Positions 1-8,767 of a stretch of 14,702 bases of DNA are shown piece after piece (the first letter of the stretch is position 1; every line of letters begins with the position of its first letter). The DNA lies in contig JAMQCK010000866.1 in assembly GCA_024196135.1 (NCBI GenBank), positions 1 through 14,702 on the forward strand. The letters are read 5' to 3'. This DNA is from Pleurotus ostreatus/Saccharomyces cerevisiae fusant (Eukaryota > Opisthokonta). The position numbers and the translations under genes were made by a program. The notes beneath the pieces were generated by a model. It saw only the letters and a list, made by a program, of their open reading frames with translations, did not search any database and was not told the DNA's origin.

Positions 1-237
1 TCAGCGAAAGGAAGAACGCGGAAGGTAAGCACGCACGCGCAACCCCATCGGAGCGCAGAACCCGTCGATAGCCGTCAAGAGACCAAGGAAAGTCGTGAAC
101 GACGTCGATGAAGAGGAAGGGAAAAAGGGCGAAGTGGGGGAGGATGACGGGCGAGCAGGAGGCGCGCGCCCGGGGTGAGCGCGAATGACGCGTGGGAAAG
201 AAGGGGGAATGTCGATGACGAAGATGACGCGGACCAT
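1..237 (-). CDS. Possible first exon of an unrecognised protein, running to the window edge
   Basis: A minus-strand frame opens with ATG at 237 and stays open for 78 codons to a TGA at 3-1. The start (MVRVIFVIDIPPSF) looks like the first beta strand of a von Willebrand A-type fold, a hydrophobic strand followed by Asp. A Pro/Ser-rich low-complexity stretch and a second hydrophobic stretch (FLGLLTAIDGFCAP) follow. A GTGCGT donor-like site sits near the 3' end of the frame, so the gene probably continues by splicing beyond position 1 and the TGA may not be its true end. I do not recognise the product. The vWA resemblance is weak inference from a few residues, and the frame could be chance in GC-rich DNA. 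Confidence 0.22.
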   Translation of the reverse strand: MVRVIFVIDIPPSFPRVIRAHPGRAPPARPSSSPTSPFFPSSSSTSFTTFLGLLTAIDGFCAPMGLRVRAYLPRSSFR

Positions 238-360
238 AGGAGTCGGCCGAAAAAATTCGGATCAAAGTCCGGCTCACCCGAAAGTCGTTCTGAAAACCCG
301 GCGGAAAACGCATCCCAACAAACGGTGAGATAGTACCTTAGAGTTACTACCCCACCAATG
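238..360. other. Non-coding breakpoint region next to the COG3 fragment
   Basis: This stretch lies between the last COG3-like codon (363-361) and the possible ATG at 237. Reading the COG3 frame on through it adds 28 codons unlike COG3 before a TGA at 276-274. It is AT-richer than its surroundings and has no recognisable gene. I looked for terminal inverted repeats pairing it with 1489-1839 and found none by eye. It marks where conserved COG3 sequence stops abruptly. Confidence 0.5.
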
Positions 361-1488
361 CTTTAGGTAGCTGCATCCGGCACGAGTCTGCCTCGTCGAT
401 CAGCAATACCTCACACGCACGATGGACAAGTACGCACTAGTTCGACCAGCTCGAGCCCTTTGATTGCCTCCATAACACGCCCGACCAACAGAGCCTTCCT
501 CGTGCTGAAGTATGCGGCATGGCATTTGGATAGCAGGGCGGATAACTCTTCTGGGTGCGATTGCGCGCGGCGCTCCAGCTCGCCAAGGAGAGGCGCCATT
601 TGGGCGGCGACCGTCTTGAAGCGGGTGTAGAGCAGGTGCATCTGGGCTGTCTGCGACACGTCCTGAACAGAGGGATGTCAACCAAGAGTCCGCGCAGGAG
701 GGCTAGACACGTACCTTCTCGGAGATCCGCCTCGTCACGTCTGTCGACAGCGCGCGTAGGGAGCCGACAAAGTACATGCGAATGAGGGTCATGGCGCGCG
801 TCATGCATTGCTGGAATCGGAGGAGGTAGACTTCGGCCTCGCGGTAGTGTCGCTGAGAAAAGGTGAGAAGAGAAGGTAGCGTGTGATCGAGTAGCGGCGT
901 ACGTGGTTCTTCAGATAGTCGATGCAGATGTCAACACGTTCGACCATGTAGAGGAAGTCCGTCTGGAGAACAAGGGAGTCGCCTGGGTTGTTGAGCATCC
1001 GCGTCGCGTGCTCGAGCTCTTGAAAGTACTCCAAACGCGCGCCAATCTGGTCAGTGAGGTCAAGCAGTCGCTCCTGCACGTTCGTCAGCCGCCTGTTCGC
1101 CTCCAAAGGCTTACAACCACGCACCCGCTCTTCCAGCAATCGCTCGCACGCGTCCTTCAGGCTCTTTCCCCCTTCCTCCGCGGTCCTCCAGCCCTCCAGC
1201 ATCCCCTCCACCTCCTTGTCCACGTCGTCGATCTTCTCCACGAGGCTATCGCACGCAGCAAGATGCTTCGCCACCGACGCGACGTGCGCGCGGAAGTGGG
1301 CCTCCTGGCTGTGCGCGATCTCCCGGTCCACCAGCGCGAACCAGTCGTAGAATTGCTGCGGCGTCTGTATCGGGTGCTTTGGGTAGAGGGGGTGTTGTGT
1401 GTTCTGTGGCTGGGGGGCACGCGAACTCGACGTGGTCGCTACAGCTGTGAGGGGGTATACGCGCTTGGTGTTGGGGAACGCGATCCCT
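361..1488 (-). pseudogene. COG3: COG3 (Sec34) fragment, truncated at both ends, introns retained
   Basis: COG3 is a subunit of the conserved oligomeric Golgi complex, which tethers retrograde vesicles at the Golgi. Minus-strand exons are about 1488-1125, 1073-903, 852-715, 662-438 and 387-361. The four introns (1074-1124, 853-902, 663-714, 388-437) are 50-52 bp and all phase 0. The joined reading contains hallmark Sec34 stretches: TPQQFYDWFALVDREIAHS, ARLEYFQELEHATRML, DFLYMVERVDICIDYLKNH, then RHYREAEVYLLRFQQCMTRA and MYFVGSLRALSTDVTRR. No in-frame stop breaks these exons. A full COG3 has roughly 700-900 residues. Here similarity ends after TRAGCSYLK at 361, where the family continues for several hundred residues. 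Upstream of about 1450 I cannot find the usual N-terminal exon or an in-frame ATG; the frame is closed by a TGA further up. It is therefore a partial copy: a duplicated or captured genomic piece, or what remains of a broken gene. Retained introns exclude a retrocopy. Confidence 0.82.
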
Positions 1489-1839
1489 CGTCCACCGACC
1501 CGTCGTCTAAGGAGAAAGTGAGCCCCTCAACACTCGTGCGTGCGTGCAAGTGGATTCTCACCATGGGGGGCAGAGGAACGGGCGGTCTTCAAGGCGTCGA
1601 ATGATCGTCGTCGGGCCGTGAATTTGTTACAGTCACACAGGTCAGAGCGTACCTCTCATATTCCTCCTCCACCTAAATGTCCTTCATACTTGTCGCAATG
1701 TATGCTCACACTTCGCCTCTACACCATCTTCTGCAAATTATAATGGACAGAAACTACTCAAAGTCACAGACCATCATCCTCCAGTTGGAAGCGTGAATTA
1801 TGGGTGAGCAGATGTAGTAGTGATACTTTCTACCGAATG
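1489..1839. other. Intergenic, no gene seen
   Basis: This lies between the 5' edge of the COG3 fragment and the 3' end of the first Crinkler-like gene. A segment at 1507-1561 looks like an intron on the minus strand, but joining across it creates a TGA in the COG3 frame, so I do not accept it as a COG3 intron. The part from 1620 to 1839 is AT-richer and is probably the 3' untranslated region of the gene ending at 1840. I see no tRNA, transposase remnant or clear repeat. Confidence 0.5.
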
Positions 1840-4800
1840 CTAATGACCTTTCTTCTTCTGCGCCAGGCGAGCGGACTGGCGTGGCCCAGGATGCGTCTCT
1901 TGAGTTGTGCAAGGCTTCTTTGACGAGCTATCCTTCGCCAACGGAGCCTTGCGCTTGCGCGACCCTGCGACCTCCACAGGTACTTCGTCCTGGTGGCCCG
2001 TGGCCGCCCTCTCCGACGCGGCCTTCGTCTTGTTCTTGGTCTTGGACTTTGTAACCTGGTAGAGGGGCGATATCTTCTTCTTCCGCATGTAATCATCGAT
2101 GAACTCGGTGTTCAGTGTGGCGAAAGGATGATTGTCGTCGACAAGTTCCGCCTCGAATACAAATGGCTTCCTGCCGCCAAGCTTTCGTCGCGGCTTCGAT
2201 GCCTCATCGACTCGATACCAGTCCATGTCTCTGGTGCACGCCATGACACGCAGTGCGTGAAATTCGCCGAGTTCCGTCCCTTTCGAAGCGCCCGCAATGT
2301 CGTCAAAGCCGGTTCTCATTGACTCCAGCACCTGTTTGATTTCGTCCTGCGCTTTCCGCTTGCTCTCAGCATTCTTACATTTCTGAAGGAAGTGAGTAAG
2401 GCGCTGACGACACTCAAGCTGAAAAAGCACCTTCAATTTGGCAGCACCCAAGTGCGCTGGAGTAATCGTCCTGATCGCATCCCTGGCAGCGTCGTTGGCG
2501 AGCTTATCCTTCAGGTTCTTCGCCTGAAGCAAAACCCAGAAGAGCATCCCAGCCGCGGGACCATCGATGAGCCTCATCACGAAGACAAGATCGGGGCCCA
2601 TATCTTCTGCCGGTACGCAGAAGGTTTCGGGGAAGAGGTGCCTAAAGAAGTCGTAGAAACGTTCCTTCAGCCCCTTGTCGCAAGCCCCGATACCCATCGA
2701 GGCGGCGAAAGCTTGGAAGCCCATTGGGGTGCCAAACATGTTCTGACAGCTGCAGATCTCGAGTTTCCCATTCACATCGCGTAGAATGGAGACGAGTTCG
2801 GCGCGCGCCTTGGCCCATTCGGGTACGACTCGGAACCAGAAGAGCTCGTCGACGCGCTGCGCCTCGTTGAGAACGAAGCGCATGGTGATGTAGAGGATAT
2901 ACTCCTCGAAGCCATCCCGGTGTGTCGATGATGAATGATCAGGGATGCGCTGCCCGTAAATCTTGTAAAGTGATATCCGCGACGTGCCGCATTTCTCCAC
3001 GTCGAAGTACACGGCACCCTGGAGAAATACCAAGGGCTCGTCGACGTGCGCTTGCTCCGTCTCGTATTGTCCCGAGAATCTTGCCACGCCATAACGGATC
3101 AGGTCGTCCTCGTCATCACCGGAGACCGCCTTGACTTTGCCTTGGGCCAGATAGCTTGCGACCATGGTGGCGAACGTATCCCGCAAACTCTCAGCTGGAT
3201 GTGTCAAGGAAGTTTAGCCATATGTATACGAGAGATAATCACAGCAACTCACACCAAATGCCAATAGGAAGGACACATCCCGATTGTGCGACAGCGAAGG
3301 TTTTGGAGAGGGGTGGCTCGCAATCGACATATGATTGCGCGTCTCGTAGATGGCACTCAGTTCGCGCGTGAACATAGGCATTCAAGACTCGATGAGGTGA
3401 TTGATAGTTGTTCCGGATGAGATCGCTGATGAAGTTCGCGAGGAAGCGGGGCCTATGCATGCTATCATTCAGCACAAAACTACAACTCAGAAGTGGCGAA
3501 CTCACCGGCCCCGTAGCCATCTCCAGAGGCGGTTAAGAAGTCGTTTGCCACTGTCAGTCTCGAGTACGTCCGCAGGAACAAACCGAGATACGTATTCTCG
3601 TATGATCTGCTCCTCGTCGAAGCTGCCCATCGCCTTGGTAATGAGAGAGCTAGCTCTCTTACCGGACATCGTAATCAGAGCTTCCGATACCGATTGGGCT
3701 GACAATCCTGTGCCCAATCCGAGTATGTTGACATGCTGGGGCCAGGTGCTGATGACGGTCATGAAGCTCCCGATGATCTGTCGAAGGAAAGGGCGCCCCC
3801 CGTCTGGCGCGGATGTCCCTTTGAAGGCCTGTGGGCATTTTTCGAGCAGAAGCTGAGCCTCGTCGAGAACAATGAGGGCGCGTTCGTCTACTTTGCCCGC
3901 TGGCGAGTCTGATTGACCATCTGAGCTCGATTCAGAGTCAGAGTCAGAGTCAGAGCTTGGCTCGTCCTCGGGGAGATTTCTGGCAACGAAGTTGAGACAG
4001 GATGTAAGCGTGGCAATCACTGCGTCCTCGAGCTTAGTGCAGTGATCGCCCATGCATTCGGTATGATTTTCGAGGCTCTTGACTCGGTTGATGATGCGCG
4101 ATGAGAGCTCCGTGAAGATGTCGGCGTTAGGGGAGGGAGATGATTCAGAAGGGGAAGTCGTAGCGGCGACGTCTTTCTGCGGAAGCACTGGCATCAATTG
4201 GAGTAAAAGCCAGGAGCGTTTATGCTCTTGCGACAGTCGCCCATCCGCGGACTCGCATGCAAGCTCGAGGAAGCTCTTGAAAATGGAGAAACGAGCCAAG
4301 AGGAGGCTAGCAATGACGATCCTGGCGAGCTTTGCATTTTGTTCGAAAGCGTGTTCCCGCTCGCGGGGAGTTGAGAACTCAGTGGGAACATGGGTAACCA
4401 CCTCGTTGAGGTAGCGATCCACGAGAGCGCTCAGATCCGTGGAGCCGAGGGCATTCCCATCCACCTTGGCTATGATATAGAAGCCGAAGTGAAGGCATAG
4501 TGCCTCGAAGGATAGCCTGGTTTTCCCGGAACCACTGGTGTTGATGAGCCACCTGGCAGGCGTCAGCCACCGAATCAACACACACGTGAGCGCTCACTTG
4601 AGTTGCGGGGTATCGGGCGAGTCAAGAACTGCCCGTATGAACTCCTCCATCTCAGGATTATCTCCGAGGTCATGCAACAGAAAGTCCGGTGCACCATGTC
4701 GTACAGGGATTTTCAGACCGCGAATGAAGGTAGCATAGGGGTCAGATTTGCGAGGCTTGTATGAGGGAAGTTTGTAGCGTGTGGAGCGGGAGAATCTGCG

Positions 4801-4930
4801 TAGCATAGGAGTGATACCGCGAATGTACGGTCCTATAACTTCGTCCTGAGAGCAGAATGTCAATGCCACTCGACCTGGATATAGCACTGTGGCATACCTG
4901 AAGACCTTTGGATAGATCACTGGGAAACAT
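1840..4930 (-). CDS. Crinkler-type protein: P-loop NTPase plus REase-fold nuclease, catalytic motif intact
   Basis: Model: five minus-strand exons 4930-4898, 4845-4598, 4552-3506, 3461-3253 and 3194-1840. Introns are 52, 45, 44 and 58 bp, and all phases agree, giving 963 aa. Walker A is NTSGSGKT (residues 98-105) and Walker B is LIVLDEAQ (about 320-327), consistent with ATP binding. An acidic Ser/Asp/Glu insert spans about 288-312. The C-terminal half has the layout of a restriction-endonuclease fold: GFEEYI near 607-612, GPDLVFV with D714, then WVLLQAKN with Q736 and K738. A bipartite nuclear-localisation-like stretch (SRKRKAPLAKDSSSKKP) starts at 924. NTPase-REase architecture is known for Crinkler (CR) proteins, which include nucleus-acting cell-death effectors; fungal members are of uncertain role. 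I see no signal peptide and no LxLFLAK header. In-frame ATGs exist upstream to 5131; I chose 4930 because the upstream part runs through the promoter repeats. The similarity to its divergent neighbour at 5169-7882 covers nearly the whole length. Confidence 0.8.
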
Positions 4931-5060
4931 GATTTGTGGCTGGGGGCAGAGAAACCGCTCAGAGTAAGGGATTCGCAGGCGAAAATGTCGTCTCTCGTTG
5001 TGCGACGCGGTGAAGATCAGAAGAGAACGGCGAACCAACGCGCTGACAGTGACGGAGAAT

Positions 5061-5075
5061 GTCACAACGTGTGAC
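5061..5075. repeat. Perfect inverted repeat GTCACA-acg-TGTGAC
   Basis: Six-base arms (5061-5066 and 5070-5075) around a three-base centre. It has the dyad form expected of a dimeric activator or repressor site. It lies six bases from the CACGTG palindrome at 5081-5086. Confidence 0.6.
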
Positions 5076-5096
5076 TCTATCACGTGCGCAGACCGG

Positions 5097-5122
5097 TGGG
5101 AATCCATTACGTGAGATTCCCA
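5097..5122. repeat. Perfect inverted repeat TGGGAATC / GATTCCCA
   Basis: Eight-base arms (5097-5104 and 5115-5122) match perfectly across a ten-base spacer that itself contains TTACGTGA. It sits 47 bases upstream of the plus-strand ATG at 5169. It could be a dimeric regulator site or an RNA hairpin if the plus-strand transcript starts upstream of it. Confidence 0.65.
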
Positions 5123-5168
5123 TGGCATCACGAAGTGGCTTTGCCTTTAACTAACTTTACCTCTCGCT

Positions 5169-7882
5169 ATGCTGGACGAACACCTGCAACACTTTCAACA
5201 AGAGCTACGCCGTGTCTTCAGGAAGCGATCTGCTACTCTCCCGACATATCAACCGAGCTCTGGGCCATCTTCATGGAAGGATTTCGTTGCCTCGCTGAAA
5301 GTGCCGAAGTACGCATCGCAACCGATGCTAATGCTGCAGACCTTTCGCGGCGCGGACGATCCAAGGCTTGCCCGAATGCAGCTCCTCAATATCTTCAGGA
5401 GAGGACAACATACGTCAGTCCTATCGGTCGCATCCCACTTTATCCTTCCTAATCCTTTCATAGCTTATTACAAAACGTTTCGGGCAGCGGAAAGACCAGT
5501 CTGGTCATCGAGGGCTTAAGGGACTCCTGGGGTATGTACTTCGTGGGCGGCATCGATAGCTGGTGCATCGGCTCGAACGACATCACCAAGACGCTCCAGG
5601 CGCTCTCCAATACGCCCCTAGAGCGCCTCATGTGCGAGGAGATCCGCACGAGTGTGCTAAAGGTTCCCCTCCTGGTCCGTCTCCTCGCTTTTGAGATATT
5701 CGCCGAGACGGTCGATATTCCAAACGCAACGGAGAAAGACCGCGAGCTCTGGCTCCTTGTGCAGGCCTGCAGCCAGCGCTACTTTCGACCCACGGACGAA
5801 TACGCGATGCTCACTTACTGGATGCACGATCGCGAGCCCAACCATATCGACGCCGACATCGAAAACGCCATCACTCGCATTCGCGCTCTTACAAAGGACC
5901 CCGACTTCCATTTTTTCGCCGTCATTGACGAGGCGCAGGTGCTCGCACCGCGTATGGGATCGTGTTCATCAGATGGACCCCAGATCTCACCTCACCGGGA
6001 GCTCGCGCGGTCATGGGAGGCGTATTCATGGCTCACTGTGGTCGTCTCTGGCATAGCTCTGCCCCTAGAGCTGTATTCTCTAGACGACTCATCCTCAAGT
6101 CCTGTCTATCGTATTACTTCCGCTACTGGGTCGTCCGATCGGTCGCGCGTTGCCCAATATATCAAGAAATTTCTCCCACCTAACGTAGCCGCCACGAACT
6201 CGGGACAGCGCTTGGTAGCTCGCACGAGCGCCTGGCTGCACGGGAGGTGCGATTTTTCGAGAACTTGGTGCATAATATGGCCAACTGATCGCTACGCATA
6301 GGCATCGCTTCTCTGCCGCATATGCATCCTTTTACCTGGAGCATGGCCCGTATGCCCCGCATACGCTCCTGGACGACTTCATCAAGAGGATGACCGGCTT
6401 CACTCCCTTGGACGGCGAGCAATTCGTCCGTGAGGAAGCAACGCCTATGAATCACGCGAAGACCTCGTACTTACCGCTGGAAACCGTCAACAAGCGTACA
6501 CGTACGTCCTCAAGCTCTTGGCGGCCAATCCTGGCACTGACAGAAAGACAGCGCCAATCGTTCGTAGCACCATGCACCACGTTCTCTTCCAGTTCCTTGT
6601 AACTGGGGAATGCCAGAAGAGCTTCGGCAGGGACCGCATCGCCCTGATCGAAAACGCAGCCGGCCGTTTCTGCGATGACAACGCCTCTCAGATCGTGGTC
6701 GACGAGCCTCTCTGCCTCACTTCCGCCGCCCAATGGTTCTGCAGTTCCGAGTTTGCGAAAAGCGCCGGATTCTTCTTCAATCACGAACTCATATTCAACA
6801 CCGACGATCCTGCCATGTCGAGCGCCCGAGAGCACACCGTGCTACTGTTGGCGCATGCGCTCAGCGAAGCGCGGCCCTTCATCGATCTCTTTTCTCTTCC
6901 GGGCCCATCGCGACATCGCCCGAAAGTCGAGCTCGTCGAGCTCCATCGCTCAGTGGACGGCGGTCGCACCATCTTCTACCCCTTCAGCTACGCGCAACTA
7001 CCATCGTCCCGCCCCGTGACCCTCGCCACCAACTGCGCCAGCCACTCTGACGTCCTCGCGTGGCTGCGGCACGAACGCACATCGCCGTTCTGCCTGTTGC
7101 CAGACCGGAAGAGCCTCCTATTCGCGATGAGGTTCTCGGATGGGACGTTCTGCTGGGTGGTAGCGCAGACGTCGTCGGAGACCTCGGATGACCTCGCGCG
7201 ATGCTTCTATCCTCCGGTAAGTCACGCTCTCAAGGCTTTTCGCTCTCGCTTATCAGTTGCAGGCGTCGATTGAGGAGGGCACGTCGCAGATTATGGCGCT
7301 CCTATCCCATATACCCGCACCCTGCGACTTTCTAGGATCGCCGCCAATCCTCCGCGTAACGATCCCATGGCCCTCAGCCAGCCTACCCGCCGACGAGCCC
7401 ACTCTCAACATGACGTACCTGGAGTCAATTGCGTCGGGTATCGAACAGAGAGACGTTCTCCTTCGCATTGTCTCCAATGTCATACGGGTCACTGAAGCAC
7501 ACATGCCCGATGCGAGTGAGCTCCTGGACCCCGGACTTGTGAGCCAGACGAAGATGCCCAGCCGGAAGGCTGGCGCAAGGTCTTCGAGGCGTTCGAGAAA
7601 GTCGCAGGACAAGTTCTCAAGGCCACCCGAACAGGTACGTCGCACTGCTTCGTTGTCTGCCATTTAATGACAGTTTTAATCCAGACGCGATATGATCTTC
7701 GTCCGCGACGGCAGGACAGCCCGCCTTTGACAAGTCCAACGGGTCCAATCACGCGCAGTATGGCAATGAGAGCTATTCAGCCCATTGCACAACCCCATCG
7801 ACGGATCAGAAAGCGTGCGTCGTTGGACGAGTATGGTTTGAGACCCCAGAAGCCGGTGAAGCGGCCGCGTACCGTTGCATAG
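5169..7882 (+). CDS. Crinkler-type paralogue: P-loop NTPase plus degenerate REase domain (QTS for QxK)
   Basis: Model: exons 5169-5413, 5464-6246, 6302-6429, 6495-7216, 7263-7634 and 7685-7882, giving 815 aa. Most introns are 46-55 bp with good sites. The junction 6430-6494 is doubtful: it uses an AAG acceptor and could instead be a one-base frameshift near 6494. Walker A is NVSGSGKT (86-93) and Walker B FFAVIDEAQ (232-240). The segment before the P-loop also matches the neighbour (LK-P spacing, LL-N-SGSGKT), and both share WLxGR followed by a helical region. The nuclease-like domain keeps VDEPL near 454-458 and LLPD with D589, then WVVAQTS, where Q610 is present but the expected lysine is S612. 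The fold may survive without metal-dependent cleavage. The tail has RYDLRPR and a basic end (KPVKRPR). It may be a non-catalytic partner, a regulator or a decaying copy. A second open frame at 7520-7634 makes the C-terminus less certain. Confidence 0.7.
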
Positions 7883-8549
7883 CACTCTGCCTGTAGGAGA
7901 TCGGTGCACGACGAGCGCGGCAGTTCCTGTATTTATCTATATTTATGTTCGGCTAGGCTATTCTCACCGCGGTAATTGTAGATTCAGACGAGGTTCATAT
8001 CGAAGATTATGTGGGACTTCGGCACTGCTGCGAATTGCTATCGACAGGTAGCTTCTCTCCCTCATTGTACAGCAACAACAGACGCCGGCGTATGCCTCGC
8101 GCCCGGGCCGAGATCCATCCCGGCGCCACTTCGACCTTCATCCCGCCATTGTCAGTACCTTTCACTGCCACCTACAAAGTCGTGCGCCGCCTGTCGCCCC
8201 AGCCGTGGATCGCCTGCTCCGAGCCCGACGTCACGTCTCGAACCGGAAATCCCTTTATTGTCTTGTCCATAATTGCACGACCTGCTCACCGCCTCTGCTT
8301 ACTGTCTTCTCACGTGTTTACTCAACCTATTGTCCTCCGTCTCATCATTCGAGGGCGTCTTTGCGCCTGACATTGCTTTGGATAAGCTCGCACGGAGCTG
8401 GACACCGCCCGGGCAATGCACGATCTCGCCATGACCAGCCTAGCTAGACCCGCGAGCACCACTGCTTATTCACCCAACGGAAGCAGATTCGACGCGTTGC
8501 GGACGGACCAATATACACGAAGACCGCACACGATGAACGGTCGGCGCAC
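7883..8549. other. Intergenic, no convincing gene
   Basis: Several frames of 65-119 codons stay open here, but they overlap one another on both strands, show no family motif, and lack supporting splice sites. None ends in a CaaX box, so I see no second pheromone precursor. A plus-strand frame at 8011-8370 is the longest and is rated as chance. Confidence 0.5.
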
Positions 8550-8581
8550 AACAATTGGGAGCGCGGAAGCAGACTATTGTT
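8550..8581. promoter_or_regulatory. Inverted pair of HMG-box-like cores upstream of the pheromone gene
   Basis: AACAAT at 8550-8555 and its reverse complement ATTGTT at 8576-8581 flank a 20-base spacer. They lie 28 bases upstream of the TATA box. HMG-domain factors (the Prf1/Ste11 class) bind ACAAT/ATTGT-type cores and control pheromone genes in fungi. The site match is visible; regulation by such a factor is inference. Confidence 0.4.
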
Positions 8582-8608
8582 CTCCCCGCCGAGGTGAGAC
8601 AGGCCTGG

Positions 8609-8615
8609 TATAAAG
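8609..8615 (+). promoter_or_regulatory. TATA box of the pheromone gene
   Basis: TATAAAG, 153 bases upstream of the ATG at 8768. The leader that follows is CT-rich and carries short CTAT runs at 8672-8685 and 8731-8745, typical of a highly expressed fungal 5' untranslated region. Confidence 0.5.
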
Positions 8616-8767
8616 AGCAGCGCGAGCGCAGGCCGGAGATCACCTTTTTGCCATCCCGACACGCCATCCTTGTCTATCTATCTATACTCTTCGACCTTCG
8701 ACTTCGCCAACTTTTGACCAACTCGAGTCTATTCATCTATCTATCCGCGCCAACTACCACCACTACC

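Larger units (their letters stand above)
4931..5168. promoter_or_regulatory. Shared bidirectional promoter of the Crinkler-like pair
   Basis: The two start codons (4930 minus, 5169 plus) are 238 bp apart, so this region must hold both 5' flanks. It contains two perfect inverted repeats, a palindromic CACGTG at 5081-5086, and further ACGTG cores at 5067-5071 and 5109-5113. CACGTG is the classical site of basic helix-loop-helix factors and ACGTG cores also suit bZIP factors; which protein binds here is inference. I see no convincing TATA box for either direction. Confidence 0.55.

Noticed and set aside
238..360. Transposon end (Helitron or TIR element) at the COG3 breakpoint
   Set aside because: No matching inverted repeat, target duplication or CTRR-type terminus could be identified by eye, so a specific element is not called.
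1507..1561. Minus-strand intron-like segment upstream of COG3
   Set aside because: Joining across it in the COG3 frame creates a TGA codon at the junction, so it does not supply a valid first exon.
903..1604. Open plus-strand frame of 233 codons
   Set aside because: It is the antisense of the COG3 exons; the minus strand shows clear Sec34 motifs and correct introns.
361..3194. COG3 fragment as part of the Crinkler-like gene or an operon with it
   Set aside because: The frames are separated by stops and about 350 bp of non-coding DNA, and no shared domain architecture is known.
5084..5452. Plus-strand frame starting before the second Crinkler-like gene
   Set aside because: It is out of frame with the P-loop exon and shows no family similarity; the frame from 5169 joins correctly to NVSGSGKT.
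8011..8370. Plus-strand frame of 119 codons between the Crinkler-like pair and the pheromone gene
   Set aside because: No recognisable domain, no CaaX end, competing overlapping frames and no supporting splice sites.
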